From the NCBI GenBank assembly GCA_003281455.1, contig QCBX01000002.1, forward strand, positions 1 to 64,000: a stretch of DNA of 64,000 bases, read 5' to 3'. Position numbers and translations under genes: made by a program. The DNA comes from Prochlorococcus sp. AG-347-J21 (GTDB lineage: Bacteria > Cyanobacteriota > Cyanobacteriia > PCC-6307 > Cyanobiaceae). Shown here in pieces: positions 40,676-51,493 of this stretch. Under the pieces are notes generated by a model. It was not told the origin of the DNA. It searched no databases and was given only the letters and a program-made list of their open reading frames with translations. The first letter of the stretch is position 1. Every line of letters starts with the position of its first letter.

Positions 40676-41485
40676 TTAGCAGCTATTGTGTCTCCTTAAC
40701 AAGTCAAATTTAAACAAATCTTCAGCATTCTTGGATGATTCTTCAGCGATCGTCGTTAATTCCGTAGATCTTAAACCTGCCATGCAATTGGCAACATTTT
40801 CAACAAATGCAGGTTCATTTCTTTTACCTCTATGAGGAACAGGGGCTAAAAAGGGGGAATCGGTTTCAATTAAGTATTTATCTTTAGGTACTATTTTGGC
40901 ACATTCGCGAATTTCATGTGCTTTTGGGAAAGTCACTATTCCACTAAAACTAATATAAAAGCCCAAATCCAAAAATTGCTTCATTTCGTTTGGGGTTCCT
41001 GTCCAACAATGAAGAACACCTCCAGGACATTTTCCTTTTTTAGAGAGATCACTACATATCTTGATCATCTCACTTGCAGCATCTCTGCAATGGATAATAA
41101 CGGGTAATTCAATTTCATAAGCTAACTCCATCTGCGGGATGAGAGCATCAATTTGCTGAATTTTATTTTCATTTTTAAAAAAATCCAGCCCTAATTCCCC
41201 AATTGCAACAACTCTTCTATCTTCTAGGGCTGATCTTCTTAATAGAGATTTAGAACTTAGTTCCCATTTTTTTGCTTCTAGCGGATGCAAACCAACTGAA
41301 TAGTAAATTTCATTAAATTCATGAGATATTTTTTTCAATTTAGGAATTTCGGTTAATTCACAACAAGCATGCACTAATTTTTTTACACCTCTTGAACGCA
41401 ATCTAAGGATTACATCTTCAAGATCATTCTCAAAATTTTCAAATATTAAATGACAGTGAGAGTCTATGAGTTCTAAATCGCTCAT
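40676..41485 (-). CDS. tatD: TatD family metal-dependent deoxyribonuclease
   Basis: A 269-residue TIM-barrel hydrolase. Metal ligands are visible in IDSHCHL, AIGELGLDFF, VIIHCRDA, LHCWTG and IETDSPFLAPVPHRG. TatD proteins act as 3'-5' exonucleases on damaged DNA and in RNA quality control; the role here is not shown by the sequence. It follows rpsT by 16 bases and precedes the rpoB leader. Confidence 0.94.
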   Translation of the reverse strand: MSDLELIDSHCHLIFENFENDLEDVILRLRSRGVKKLVHACCELTEIPKLKKISHEFNEIYYSVGLHPLEAKKWELSSKSLLRRSALEDRRVVAIGELGLDFFKNENKIQQIDALIPQMELAYEIELPVIIHCRDAASEMIKICSDLSKKGKCPGGVLHCWTGTPNEMKQFLDLGFYISFSGIVTFPKAHEIRECAKIVPKDKYLIETDSPFLAPVPHRGKRNEPAFVENVANCMAGLRSTELTTIAEESSKNAEDLFKFDLLRRHNSC

Positions 41486-41501
41486 TATTATGCTTTAACT
41501 T

Positions 41502-41795
41502 TTACTTTTCTGTAAGAGTAGCTTTTACAAACTTGTTAATTTTTGATTTTTTATTAGCCCCATTATTCTTGTGAAGAACATTTTTTTTAACAGCTTTATC
41601 AATTAAGCTAAATGCTTTGTTGAGACTTGTTGTTACTAAATTTTTATTATCCTCATTAGGGTTCTTATTATATTTTTCGCAATTCTCCAAAGTTTTTTTA
41701 GTAAAAGTCCTAACTGTTGATTTGTATGACTTGTTGATTAAACGATTTCTTTCTGCAATTTGTATTCTCTTTTTTGCTGATTTGTTATTGGCCAC
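41502..41795 (-). CDS. rpsT: 30S ribosomal protein S20
   Basis: A 97-residue basic, helical protein that binds the 5' domain of 16S rRNA. The pattern MANNKSAKKRIQIAERNRLI and LNKAFSLIDKAVKKNVLHKN is typical. It is the first gene of a likely rpsT-tatD unit, divergent from hisD. Confidence 0.96.
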   Translation of the reverse strand: MANNKSAKKRIQIAERNRLINKSYKSTVRTFTKKTLENCEKYNKNPNEDNKNLVTTSLNKAFSLIDKAVKKNVLHKNNGANKKSKINKFVKATLTEK

Positions 41796-41856
41796 AGAGG
41801 ATATATAAATATAAGATTACCATCATAACAAATATATCTACTACTAAGCAATCATA

Positions 41857-41862
41857 TATAAT
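41857..41862 (+). promoter_or_regulatory. Probable -10 element for hisD
   Basis: A perfect TATAAT in the divergent rpsT/hisD region, about 54 bases before the hisD ATG. No good -35 box is evident at the normal distance, which is common in Prochlorococcus promoters. Confidence 0.45.
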
Positions 41863-41915
41863 TCTAGAAAATATTAAAATGGGCCTTAAGCCTTTCAAAC
41901 TGGGAAATTAAGAAT

Positions 41916-43202
41916 ATGAAAATCATAAATAATAAAAATGAAGCAGTCCAAGAATTGAGAAGAATTTCTACTCGCACTAATTCAGAAAACAATAACAAAA
42001 TTAATTTAATTGTCGAAGAAATTCTTCAAGAGGTAAAAAATTATGGCGATTTAGCAGTGGAAAAATATACCAAAAAATTTGATGGTTACAACCCTAACCC
42101 TATGCAAGTTAGTACGGATACCTTAAAGGATGCATGGGATGAAATTGATAGCAATTTAAAGCACTCACTTGAGGTGGCTCATAAAAGAATAAAAAAATTT
42201 CATGAAAAAGAAATCCCATCATCATTTACTATCAAAGGTAAACATGGAGATACAGTAGAAAGAAGATGGCGTCCAGTCAAAAATGCAGGAATTTATATCC
42301 CAGGAGGTAGAGCTGCTTATCCAAGTACTGTATTAATGAATGCAATACCTGCAACAGTTGCAGGAGTTGAAGAAATCATAATGGTATCGCCTGGTGATAT
42401 CGAAGGGAAAATTAACAAGACTGTTTTAGCTGCAGCTTACTTATCAGGGATTAAAACAGTTTTTAGAATTGGTGGCGCTCAAGCAATTGGTGCTTTAGCA
42501 TTTGGCACAAATCAAATCAGCAAAGTTGATGTTATTACTGGTCCAGGGAATATTTATGTGACTACTGCTAAAAAACTAATTTATGGCTCTACAGGAATTG
42601 ATTCTTTAGCTGGTCCTAGTGAAATATTAATCATCGCAGATGAAACAGCTCAAAACACACACATAGCATCTGATTTACTAGCGCAAGCTGAACATGATCC
42701 CTTAGCTTCTTCAATACTTCTAACTACATCAGAGAACCAAGCAAAAGAAGTTTTAGAGGAACTTTACAAAAAAATAGATGATCATCCAAGAAAAGAGATT
42801 TGTATGCAATCAATAAAAAATTGGGGATTGATTGTTATTTGCGAAAATCATCAATCATGTATTGAACTAAGCAATCATTTTGCTCCAGAACACTTAGAAA
42901 TTTTAGCTTTTGATTCAAAAAAGATTCTTGAAGGTATAGAAAATGCAGGAGCAATATTTTTAGGGAAATGGACTCCTGAAGCTGTCGGAGATTATCTGGC
43001 TGGACCGAATCATACTTTACCTACATCAGGAAACTCCAGATTTAGCGGTTCTCTAGGAGTTGAAACTTTTATGAAAAACACCTCAATAATTGAATTTAAT
43101 GAAGAGAGTTTAAAAGTAAATAGTCTTGATATTATTAATCTTGCGAGAAGTGAAGGCTTACATAGTCACGCTAACTCAGTAGAAATAAGATTTGAAAATT
43201 AG
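41916..43202 (+). CDS. hisD: Histidinol dehydrogenase
   Basis: Oxidises histidinol to histidine in two NAD+-dependent steps. The 428-residue protein shows the signature [20 protein letters not shown], the zinc/catalytic region [11 protein letters not shown] and the FAPEHLEI motif with catalytic Glu-His. Its stop and that of the convergent rpiA overlap in four bases. Confidence 0.97.
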   Translation: MKIINNKNEAVQELRRISTRTNSENNNKINLIVEEILQEVKNYGDLAVEKYTKKFDGYNPNPMQVSTDTLKDAWDEIDSNLKHSLEVAHKRIKKFHEKEIPSSFTIKGKHGDTVERRWRPVKNAGIYIPGGRAAYPSTVLMNAIPATVAGVEEIIMVSPGDIEGKINKTVLAAAYLSGIKTVFRIGGAQAIGALAFGTNQISKVDVITGPGNIYVTTAKKLIYGSTGIDSLAGPSEILIIADETAQNTHIASDLLAQAEHDPLASSILLTTSENQAKEVLEELYKKIDDHPRKEICMQSIKNWGLIVICENHQSCIELSNHFAPEHLEILAFDSKKILEGIENAGAIFLGKWTPEAVGDYLAGPNHTLPTSGNSRFSGSLGVETFMKNTSIIEFNEESLKVNSLDIINLARSEGLHSHANSVEIRFEN

Positions 43203-43912
43203 CTAATTTTTGAGGGCGAATAAACAACTGGAACATTATTTTCAAATTTACCAACCAATACTTTGTCTGTAAGATCAACAAATAATCCGTTTTCTAATAC
43301 CCCTGGAATATTATTAATACTCATTTCAATGTTTTTTGGATTCTTAATACCTTCATTAAACAATACATCTAAGATTAGGTTACCTTGGTCAGTGACGATT
43401 GGACCAGCTTTTTTTGTGGCCATTCTTAACGTAGATTTACCATTCATTTCTGAAATCGCCTCCTGAACTTGCTTCCAAGCATTGGGTAGGACCTCTACAG
43501 GTAAAGGGAAAGATAGATTTAAATTTTGCACTAATTTTGTTTCATCAACAACAATTAACAATTGATTAGCTTTAGAAGCAACTAACTTTTCTCTAACATG
43601 GCAAGCTCCTCCACCTTTTATCAGTTGAAATCCTGGATCAACTTCATCTGCTCCATCAATAGCTAAATCTATCTGTGAAACAGAAGCTAAATCTATAAGA
43701 GGGATATCGAGTTCGAGTGCTAACACTTCAGATTGAAAGGATGTTGGAACACCTTTTATATTTTGTAAATTTCCAGAATGAATTTCATCCGCGAGGCTTT
43801 GTATCATTAGCGCAGCTGTAGATCCAGATCCTAATCCCAGAATCATGTCACTTTTTACTTCCTTGATTGCTGCATCAGCAACTATTTGTTTCATTTGAGC
43901 TTGTGAATCCAA
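43199..43912 (-). CDS. rpiA: Ribose-5-phosphate isomerase A
   Basis: Interconverts ribose-5-phosphate and ribulose-5-phosphate in the Calvin and pentose phosphate cycles. It has 237 residues; phosphate-binding GLGSGSTA, the catalytic DGADEVD and [10 protein letters not shown] are all present. It lies 46 bases after the protease gene on the same strand. Confidence 0.97.
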   Translation of the reverse strand: MDSQAQMKQIVADAAIKEVKSDMILGLGSGSTAALMIQSLADEIHSGNLQNIKGVPTSFQSEVLALELDIPLIDLASVSQIDLAIDGADEVDPGFQLIKGGGACHVREKLVASKANQLLIVVDETKLVQNLNLSFPLPVEVLPNAWKQVQEAISEMNGKSTLRMATKKAGPIVTDQGNLILDVLFNEGIKNPKNIEMSINNIPGVLENGLFVDLTDKVLVGKFENNVPVVYSPSKIS

Positions 43913-43958
43913 AACCTTTTTTGCTAACTTTATAGATTATTAAATTTCAATGGGTGAT

Positions 43959-45089
<1,131 letters not shown>

Positions 45090-45247
45090 TTAGTTAGTAT
45101 TTTTTAAAATTATTACTCAAATTTAATTGAAGAAATGTAATATCGTTGTTTTTTTGTTTACATTCATAAAATACAAATTTTTGAATTTTGTATAGAAAAA
45201 ATTATCTTTTATGAGAAAATTATTGTAAATCATTCAACAAAATAAAT

Positions 45248-45715
45248 TTGAATAAAGAAGAAAAAAGTACATTAGAAACTCTATTAAAAAAAGTTGCTAG
45301 TGCATGGGATTTTGAAATTTGTAATTTTATTATACAAACTAATCAAACTCCAATAGTTATTACAATCATCATAAAAAAAACTAATGATGAGGAAATTTCA
45401 ATTGATGACTGTGCACTATTTAATAAGCCAGTATCTGAAGAGATAGAAAATTCAAATCTTTTAAATTGTTCATATGTGTTAGAAATTAGTAGTCAAGGTG
45501 TCAGTGATGAATTAACCTCAGATAGAGACTTCAAAACTTTTAAGGGTTTTCCAGTTAATGTTGAATTAAACCAGAAGAATTCAAAAATAAAATTTCTGAA
45601 TGGTTTACTTTATGAAAAGTCTAAAGATTATTTAGCCATTAACATAAAGGGTAAGATAAAAAAAATCCCTTTTGATGAAGTTCTAAAGATTAGTCTTTGT
45701 ACATTAGAAGATTAA
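45248..45715 (+). CDS. rimP: Ribosome maturation factor RimP
   Basis: A 30S assembly factor of 155 residues. The conserved central stretch [19 protein letters not shown] and [20 protein letters not shown] mark RimP. No ATG is available before the conserved region, so the TTG at 45248 is the likely start. It heads rimP-nusA-ylxR-infB, a widely conserved order. Confidence 0.93.
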   Translation: MNKEEKSTLETLLKKVASAWDFEICNFIIQTNQTPIVITIIIKKTNDEEISIDDCALFNKPVSEEIENSNLLNCSYVLEISSQGVSDELTSDRDFKTFKGFPVNVELNQKNSKIKFLNGLLYEKSKDYLAINIKGKIKKIPFDEVLKISLCTLED

Positions 45716-45750
45716 TTATTTTCAAACATTATTCAATTTACCCATCATAG

Positions 45751-47154
45751 ATGGCATTAGTTATTCTCCCAGGTTTAAACAATCTCATTGAAGACATTAG
45801 CGAGGAAAAAAAATTACCTCCTAATATCGTTGAAGTCGCCTTACGCGAAGCTTTATTAAAGGGATACGAGAAATATAGAAAAACTTTTTACATTGGAAGT
45901 AACGAAGATCCATTTGATGAGGAATATTTTAGTAATTTTGATGTTGGATTAGATCTAGATGAAGAAGGTTATCGAATATTATCGAGCAAAATAATTGTTG
46001 AAGAAGTTGAAAGTGAGGATCATCAAATATCTTTAGTTGAAGTTAAACAAGTTGCTGATGACGCTCAAATAGGTGACACAGTTGTCCTAGACGTCACTCC
46101 AGAAAAAGAAGATTTTGGGCGAATGGCAGCTTCAACAACAAAACAAGTTTTAGCACAAAAATTAAGGGATCAACAACGAAAAATGATCCAAGAAGAATTC
46201 GCGGATTTAGAGGATCCAGTTTTGACTGCAAGAGTTATAAGATTTGAGAGGCAATCAGTCATTATGGGAGTAAGTTCTGGTATTGGTAGACCTGAAGTAG
46301 AAGCCGAACTACCTAAGAGAGATCAATTACCAAACGATAACTACAGAGCTAATGCAACATTCAAAGTATTTCTGAAAGAAGTCAGTGAAATAGCTAGAAA
46401 AGGTCCACAACTTTTTGTAAGTAGAGCAAATGCTGGTTTAGTGGTTTATTTATTTGAAAATGAAGTACCGGAAATTCAAGAAGGTACAGTTAAAATAGTT
46501 GCTGTTTCAAGAGAAGCAAACCCCCCGTCAAGAGCCGTTGGTCCAAGAACTAAAGTAGCTGTTGATAGTGAGGAGAAAGAAGTTGACCCTGTTGGTGCTT
46601 GTATTGGAGCTAGAGGGGCAAGAATTCAACAAGTTGTTAATGAATTGAGAGGAGAAAAAATTGATGTTGTTAAATGGTCCTCTGATCCAATTCAGTACAT
46701 CTTAAACTCTTTAAGTCCTGCCAAAGTTGATCTTGTAAGACTAGTTGATCCTGAAGGTCAACATGCACACGTGTTAGTTCCTCCTGATCAATTGAGTCTT
46801 GCGATTGGTAGAGAAGGTCAAAATGTGAGACTTGCTGCAAGATTAACAGGTTGGAAAATAGATGTTAAAAACTCACATGAATATGATCAGGAAGCAGAAG
46901 ATGCAGCAGTTTCAGAATTAATTATACAAAGAGAAGATGAAGAGAATCTGCAGCGAGAAGCTGAGCTCAGATTAGAGGCAGAGCAAGCAGAACGTGCTGC
47001 AGAAGATGCAAGATTGAGAGAGCTTTACCCCCTACCTGAAGATGATCAAGAATATAATGAAGAACAATATGAAGAAGAAGACTATCTAGATAATGATCAA
47101 TTAGAGACTGTCCAAGATAGCGAAAGATCCTCCACAGAGGAGAGAAAACGGTGA
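45751..47154 (+). CDS. nusA: Transcription elongation and termination factor NusA
   Basis: A 467-residue RNA polymerase-binding protein with N-terminal domain, S1 domain (VLDVTPEKEDFGRMAAST region and beyond) and two KH domains (GARIQQVVNELRGEKIDVV, LAIGREGQNVRLAARLTGWK). It ends in a long acidic tail rich in Glu, Asp and Gln, common in cyanobacterial NusA. Its TGA overlaps the ylxR ATG. Confidence 0.97.
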   Translation: MALVILPGLNNLIEDISEEKKLPPNIVEVALREALLKGYEKYRKTFYIGSNEDPFDEEYFSNFDVGLDLDEEGYRILSSKIIVEEVESEDHQISLVEVKQVADDAQIGDTVVLDVTPEKEDFGRMAASTTKQVLAQKLRDQQRKMIQEEFADLEDPVLTARVIRFERQSVIMGVSSGIGRPEVEAELPKRDQLPNDNYRANATFKVFLKEVSEIARKGPQLFVSRANAGLVVYLFENEVPEIQEGTVKIVAVSREANPPSRAVGPRTKVAVDSEEKEVDPVGACIGARGARIQQVVNELRGEKIDVVKWSSDPIQYILNSLSPAKVDLVRLVDPEGQHAHVLVPPDQLSLAIGREGQNVRLAARLTGWKIDVKNSHEYDQEAEDAAVSELIIQREDEENLQREAELRLEAEQAERAAEDARLRELYPLPEDDQEYNEEQYEEEDYLDNDQLETVQDSERSSTEERKR

Positions 47155-47432
47155 TGGAACAATCCCCTGTTATGCGTATATGCATTTCATGCAAAAAAAC
47201 ATATGACAGGAAATATCTTTTAAAGATTACGAAGGATCATAAGCAAGGCATCATGCTTCATAAGGGAATGGGCCGATCAGCTTACATTTGCAAGTCAAAA
47301 AAATGTTACTCAGATTCCAAGATCAAAAAAAAACTCCAAAAAGCTTTAAAAACATTTCTAGAATCTGAATTTATTGAAATTTTTGAAAAAGAAATTTCAA
47401 GCTACAATTACTATCCCAATAAGGGAATATAA
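47154..47432 (+). CDS. ylxR: YlxR family RNA-binding protein (DUF448)
   Basis: A small basic protein of about 92 residues; CISCKKTYDRKYLLKI and KGMGRSAYICKSKKC are the YlxR signature. YlxR proteins bind RNA, and some have been described as transcription regulators or RNase P partners. A GTG at 47151 is also in frame, but the TGATG overlap with nusA favours the ATG at 47154. It lies between nusA and infB as usual. Confidence 0.93.
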   Translation: MEQSPVMRICISCKKTYDRKYLLKITKDHKQGIMLHKGMGRSAYICKSKKCYSDSKIKKKLQKALKTFLESEFIEIFEKEISSYNYYPNKGI

Positions 47433-47479
47433 TTAAAATAAATCCTCTTTAAATATTAAAAGAGTACAAATCAGATTAA

Positions 47480-50400
47480 ATGACTATCAGCGATAAAATC
47501 AGAATTTACGAACTTTCTAGAGACTTAAATCTGGAAAATAAAGATATATTGGATGCCGCTCAAAAACTTTCAATTTCAGTAAAAAGCCATAGCAGTTCTA
47601 TAAGTATTGAGGACGCAAAAAAAATAAAAAATCTTATTGTTAAAAAAAATTCAGATAAAAAAATTCTTTCCGTCAACAAACCTTTAATTAAAAAAGAAAA
47701 TTACAAACAAAACAAAGAAGATAAATCTCCTATTATCTCTTCTATAAAGGGAAAACCTCTCAAAGATAATTCAAACAAAAAGCCATTATTAATAAAACCT
47801 CTTAATAAGCCTGAGAATCCACAAATAATCTCCAATCAACCTAAAAATCCCAATAAACTTCATAATAATATTCCTCAACCTCAAGCAAATCTTACAAATC
47901 AAAATACAAATAGTAAGCCTTTACAAAATTTAGACAAAGATAAAAAAACTTTCGTAAATACCACAAACCCTCCTATCAAAAGTCCTGCAAAACCACCTAT
48001 ACAATTAATTGCAAAACCTAAAAATTTAAATAATAGTATTAAATCTAACGAATCTCCCAAGAACATCTTCAATTCAGGTGAAAACAGATTAAGATCAAAC
48101 AACCCTAATCAAAATACAAACAAACCTAAACCTAAGAATTTCAAAAATAGAAATAACACTCCTGAGCTCGTGGGAGCTCCCATAAGAAGAGAAGATCCTA
48201 ATAAGCAAAATAATCATAAACAAAACATTTCTTTTAAACAAAATAATACTTCCAATAGACCTGGTGCTCCCAATCGACCAGGTACTCCCAATAGACCTGG
48301 TATGCCCAACAGGCCTGGATTAAGAAACCAACCATCAGAACAAGGCAGACCTGGCTCATTTAATAGACAAGTCAATCCCAATAGATCAGGCATGCCAAAC
48401 AGGCCTGGTTCTTCCAATAGAGCTGGATCTCCCAATAGACCTGGTATGCCCAACAGACCTGGTTCTAAATTCAATAGCCAGAAGTCCTCTGGGATTAGGA
48501 AACCAGTATCACCAAATGAACTTTTGCAACTTCAAAAAACCAATAAATCTGAAAAGGGCAATGTAGATATCGTTAAAAATGAAAAACAAACTGCTGAGAT
48601 ACCAAAACAAAAGGTTAAAGCTCCTAATAATCGTCCAAATACTGCCCCGAGTTCAAAAAAACCAACTCATAGAACATTTTCAAATAGTTCAAGAAAACCA
48701 GGAAAGACAGATTGGGATGATAGTGCAAAACTAGAAGCATTAAGAAATAAAAATCCCCAGAAACAAAGACAGAAAGTTCATATTATCGGTGATAATGATG
48801 ATTCATTAACATCTGAAACTAGTGGTTATTCAGGCGAGAAAATTTCAATATTATCTGCCAGTCTAGCGCGACCAAAAAAAGAAAAGTCTGATGACAATAA
48901 ATCTCAAAAATCGATAAAACAACTTAAGAAAAAGAAAAAAGAGACTACAAGGCAAAGGCAAAAAAGAAGAGCTATGGAATTAAAGGCTGCAAAAGAGGCT
49001 AAACAGGTAAGGCCCGAGATGATAATAGTACCCGAAGATAATTTAACTGTTCAAGAGTTAGCTGATAAATTAAGTCTTGAAAGTTCTGAAATAATCAAAT
49101 CTCTTTTCTTCAAAGGAATAACAGCAACTGTCACTCAATCACTTGACTTGGCAACTATCGAAACCGTAGCAGAAGAATTTGGAGTTCCTGTTTTACAAGA
49201 TGATATCCAAGAAGCTGCTGAAAAAACAGTCGATATGATTGAATCTGAAGATATTGATTGTTTAACAAAAAGGCCTCCTGTTATTACAGTCATGGGTCAT
49301 GTAGATCATGGTAAAACAAGTCTTCTAGATTCCATCAGAGAATCAAGAGTAGCTTCTGGAGAAGCAGGAGGAATAACTCAACACATAGGAGCTTATCAAG
49401 TTGAATTTGAACATGAATCTAAAAAGAAAAAATTAACTTTTCTTGATACCCCTGGTCATGAAGCCTTTACAGCGATGAGAGCAAGGGGTACAAAAGTTAC
49501 TGATGTAGCAGTTCTTGTAGTGGCGGCAGATGATGGTTGCAGACCTCAAACACTTGAGGCCATTAGTCATGCAAGAGCCGCAAAAGTACCAATTGTTGTT
49601 GCAATAAATAAAATTGACAAAGAAGGGGCCTCTCCGGAGAAAGTAAAGCAAGAACTTTCAGAAAAAGATTTAATTGCAGAAGATTGGGGAGGAGATACTG
49701 TGATGGTACCAGTTAGTGCAATCAAAAAACAAAATATTGATAAATTGCTTGAGATGATTTTATTAGTATCTGAAGTTGAAGATCTGCAAGCTAACCCTAA
49801 CAGATCAGCTAAAGGGACTGTCATTGAAGCCCATCTAGATAAAGCCAAAGGTCCAGTCGCAACTTTGCTAGTGCAAAATGGCACCTTAAAGTCTGGAGAT
49901 GTTTTAGCTGCAGGTTCAGTGCTTGGAAAAATTAGAGCGATGGTTAATGAACATGGAAATAGAATTAAAGAAGCAGGACCATCCTTCCCTGTAGAAGCAC
50001 TAGGATTCAGTGAAGTGCCAACCGCAGGAGACGAATTTGAAGTCTACCCTGATGAAAAAACTGCACGAGCTATTGTCGGAGAAAGAGCTACAGATGCCAG
50101 AGCAACTAAATTAGCTCAACAAATGGCCTCTAGGAGAGTTAGCTTATCAAGTTTATCAACTCAAGCAAATGAAGGAGAATTGAAAGAGTTAAATTTAATC
50201 CTTAAGGCTGATGTTCAAGGTAGCGTTGAAGCCATATTGGGATCATTAGAACAGTTACCAAAAAATGAAGTTCAAGTCAGAGTTCTACTTTCTGCTCCAG
50301 GAGAAATAACTGAGACAGATATAGATCTCGCAGCTGCATCAGGATCGGTAATCATTGGATTTAATACTTCGTTGGCATCTGGAGCAAAGAGAGCGGCTGA

Positions 50401-50812
50401 TGCTAACGATGTTGATATAAGAGAATACGAAGTGATATATAAACTTTTAGAAGATATACAGTTGGCTATGGAAGGTCTGCTTGAACCAGATCTTGTGGAA
50501 GAATCATTAGGCAAAGCCGAAGTGCGAGCAACCTTCGCAGTTGGGAAAGGAGCTATCGCAGGCTGTTATATTCAAACTGGTAAATTACAACGAAATTGTT
50601 CTTTAAGAGTTTTTAGAGCAGAAAAAGTAATTTTTGAGGGCAACTTAGACTCTCTGAAAAGGTCTAAAGATGATGTAAAAGAAGTAAATACAGGATTTGA
50701 ATGTGGAGTTGGCTGCGATAAATTCTCGTCATGGATTGAAGGAGACATAATCGAAGCATTCAAATTTGTTACTAAAAAGAGAACATTAACGAGTCAATCA
50801 TTAAATAATTGA
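47480..50812 (+). CDS. infB: Translation initiation factor IF-2
   Basis: The GTPase that places initiator tRNA on the ribosome. Of 1110 residues, the first 490 or so form a low-complexity, Asn-, Lys- and Pro-rich region with NRPGxP repeats (about 259-328). The G domain has GHVDHGKT (about residue 606), DTPGHEAF and NKIDK, followed by domains II, III and IV. It is long for the family because of the N-terminal extension. A very strong hairpin terminator covers its stop. Confidence 0.97.
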   Translation: MTISDKIRIYELSRDLNLENKDILDAAQKLSISVKSHSSSISIEDAKKIKNLIVKKNSDKKILSVNKPLIKKENYKQNKEDKSPIISSIKGKPLKDNSNKKPLLIKPLNKPENPQIISNQPKNPNKLHNNIPQPQANLTNQNTNSKPLQNLDKDKKTFVNTTNPPIKSPAKPPIQLIAKPKNLNNSIKSNESPKNIFNSGENRLRSNNPNQNTNKPKPKNFKNRNNTPELVGAPIRREDPNKQNNHKQNISFKQNNTSNRPGAPNRPGTPNRPGMPNRPGLRNQPSEQGRPGSFNRQVNPNRSGMPNRPGSSNRAGSPNRPGMPNRPGSKFNSQKSSGIRKPVSPNELLQLQKTNKSEKGNVDIVKNEKQTAEIPKQKVKAPNNRPNTAPSSKKPTHRTFSNSSRKPGKTDWDDSAKLEALRNKNPQKQRQKVHIIGDNDDSLTSETSGYSGEKISILSASLARPKKEKSDDNKSQKSIKQLKKKKKETTRQRQKRRAMELKAAKEAKQVRPEMIIVPEDNLTVQELADKLSLESSEIIKSLFFKGITATVTQSLDLATIETVAEEFGVPVLQDDIQEAAEKTVDMIESEDIDCLTKRPPVITVMGHVDHGKTSLLDSIRESRVASGEAGGITQHIGAYQVEFEHESKKKKLTFLDTPGHEAFTAMRARGTKVTDVAVLVVAADDGCRPQTLEAISHARAAKVPIVVAINKIDKEGASPEKVKQELSEKDLIAEDWGGDTVMVPVSAIKKQNIDKLLEMILLVSEVEDLQANPNRSAKGTVIEAHLDKAKGPVATLLVQNGTLKSGDVLAAGSVLGKIRAMVNEHGNRIKEAGPSFPVEALGFSEVPTAGDEFEVYPDEKTARAIVGERATDARATKLAQQMASRRVSLSSLSTQANEGELKELNLILKADVQGSVEAILGSLEQLPKNEVQVRVLLSAPGEITETDIDLAAASGSVIIGFNTSLASGAKRAADANDVDIREYEVIYKLLEDIQLAMEGLLEPDLVEESLGKAEVRATFAVGKGAIAGCYIQTGKLQRNCSLRVFRAEKVIFEGNLDSLKRSKDDVKEVNTGFECGVGCDKFSSWIEGDIIEAFKFVTKKRTLTSQSLNN
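48254..48463 (+). repeat. NRPGxP codon repeat inside infB
   Basis: About ten imperfect 18-base units encode Asn-Arg-Pro-Gly-x-Pro and variants ([30 protein letters not shown]). Units differ at synonymous and some non-synonymous positions, so they are old or under codon drift rather than freshly duplicated. The repeat stays in frame and lies in the disordered N-terminal region. Confidence 0.85.
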
Positions 50813-50821
50813 CTCGTTAAT
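50785..50821. terminator. Bidirectional terminator between infB and the DUF3493 gene
   Basis: A perfect 14-bp stem (ATTAACGAGTCAAT with ATTGACTCGTTAAT) and a nine-base loop is followed by CTTTATTCTT on the plus strand and by CTCTTTTT on the minus strand. It includes the stop codons of both convergent genes and should end transcription from either side. Confidence 0.85.
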
Positions 50822-51065
50822 CTTTATTCTTATCAAGGAATAATAAAGTAGGAAATAATAAACAAGCGCCCAATTGAATGAGGAGGTTATTTTGCTGTAG
50901 TTCACTTCCTTGCGCAATTTTTAAAAGCATTATTAAAAGTCCCAAAAAGGCCGAGCCACTAAAAGCTATCCACAATATTCTCCTCAAACCATTGAAAGGA
51001 GCCTGAGATTCCTTCAATAATTTCTTTTTTAACTCAGGATCTATTTTTGACATAAATTTATTCAA
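50817..51065 (-). CDS. DUF3493-like small membrane protein
   Basis: An 82-residue protein with a conserved-looking amphipathic start (DPELKKKLLKESQAPFNGLR) and two membrane helices (RILWIAFSGSAFLGLLIMLL and LLIQLGACLLFPTLLFL). This fits DUF3493, found in cyanobacteria and plants and related to photosystem II accumulation factors. The call is from pattern memory. Confidence 0.7.
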   Translation of the reverse strand: MNKFMSKIDPELKKKLLKESQAPFNGLRRILWIAFSGSAFLGLLIMLLKIAQGSELQQNNLLIQLGACLLFPTLLFLDKNKD

Positions 51066-51108
51066 CTATAAAATAAATTCTATATGAAGATATCAATATT
51101 TTAATTAT

Positions 51109-51180
51109 GCCGATATAGCTCAGGGGTAGAGCACCTGTTTCGTAAACAGTAGGTCATTGGTTCAATTCCAATTATCGGCA
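51109..51180 (+). tRNA. trnT: tRNA-Thr (anticodon CGT)
   Basis: A 72-base cloverleaf: 7-bp acceptor stem GCCGATA/TATCGGC with discriminator A, D arm GCTC/GAGC, anticodon arm with loop TTCGTAA (anticodon CGT), five-base variable loop and T arm ATTGG/CCAAT with TTCAATT. The 3' CCA is not encoded. The top pair of the anticodon stem (positions 27-43) is a C-T mismatch. It reads ACG threonine codons. Confidence 0.95.
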
Positions 51181-51493
51181 TTTATAAAGCAAATCAACAA
51201 ACAAGCTATGTAGCAATTTTTTTAATTCAAAAATTTTTTCAACAATCTATTTTGATTTGTTACTAACTTTTTATGACTAATCAAGTTGAATTGCTAGGAA
51301 AAATTATTTTATGCACTGGAAGTGAGATTTATTGATGGATTAAAACTCATCAAAATATAAAAAATAAATTTATATTATTTCTGATATTTGAATCAAATTG
51401 TTAGAGGCATTTTCTAAAGATTTTTAATTTCACCAAATTAGTTATAAAGTAGTTAGATTCTTAAGGGAGGTAAATTCATTAGAATTTAATGGC
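51181..51493. other. Intergenic region between tRNA-Thr and the radical SAM gene
   Basis: This 313-base AT-rich stretch has no convincing gene. A 20-codon frame from 51273 (MTNQVELLGK...) has no ribosome site and is probably chance. A strong ribosome-site-like AGGGAGGT at 51464-51471 lies 22 bases before the radical SAM ATG, which is too far for normal use, and no ATG, GTG or TTG is at the proper distance. T- and A-runs near 51213-51240 could act as a weak terminator for the tRNA. Confidence 0.4.

Noticed and set aside
48214..48474. Minus-strand frame that looks like a collagen-type Gly-x-Pro repeat protein
   Set aside because: It is the antisense shadow of the NRPGxP repeat in infB; no ribosome site, and the sense strand is a certain gene.
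51273..51335. 20-codon frame in the gap after tRNA-Thr
   Set aside because: No ribosome site and no recognisable pattern; too short to support.
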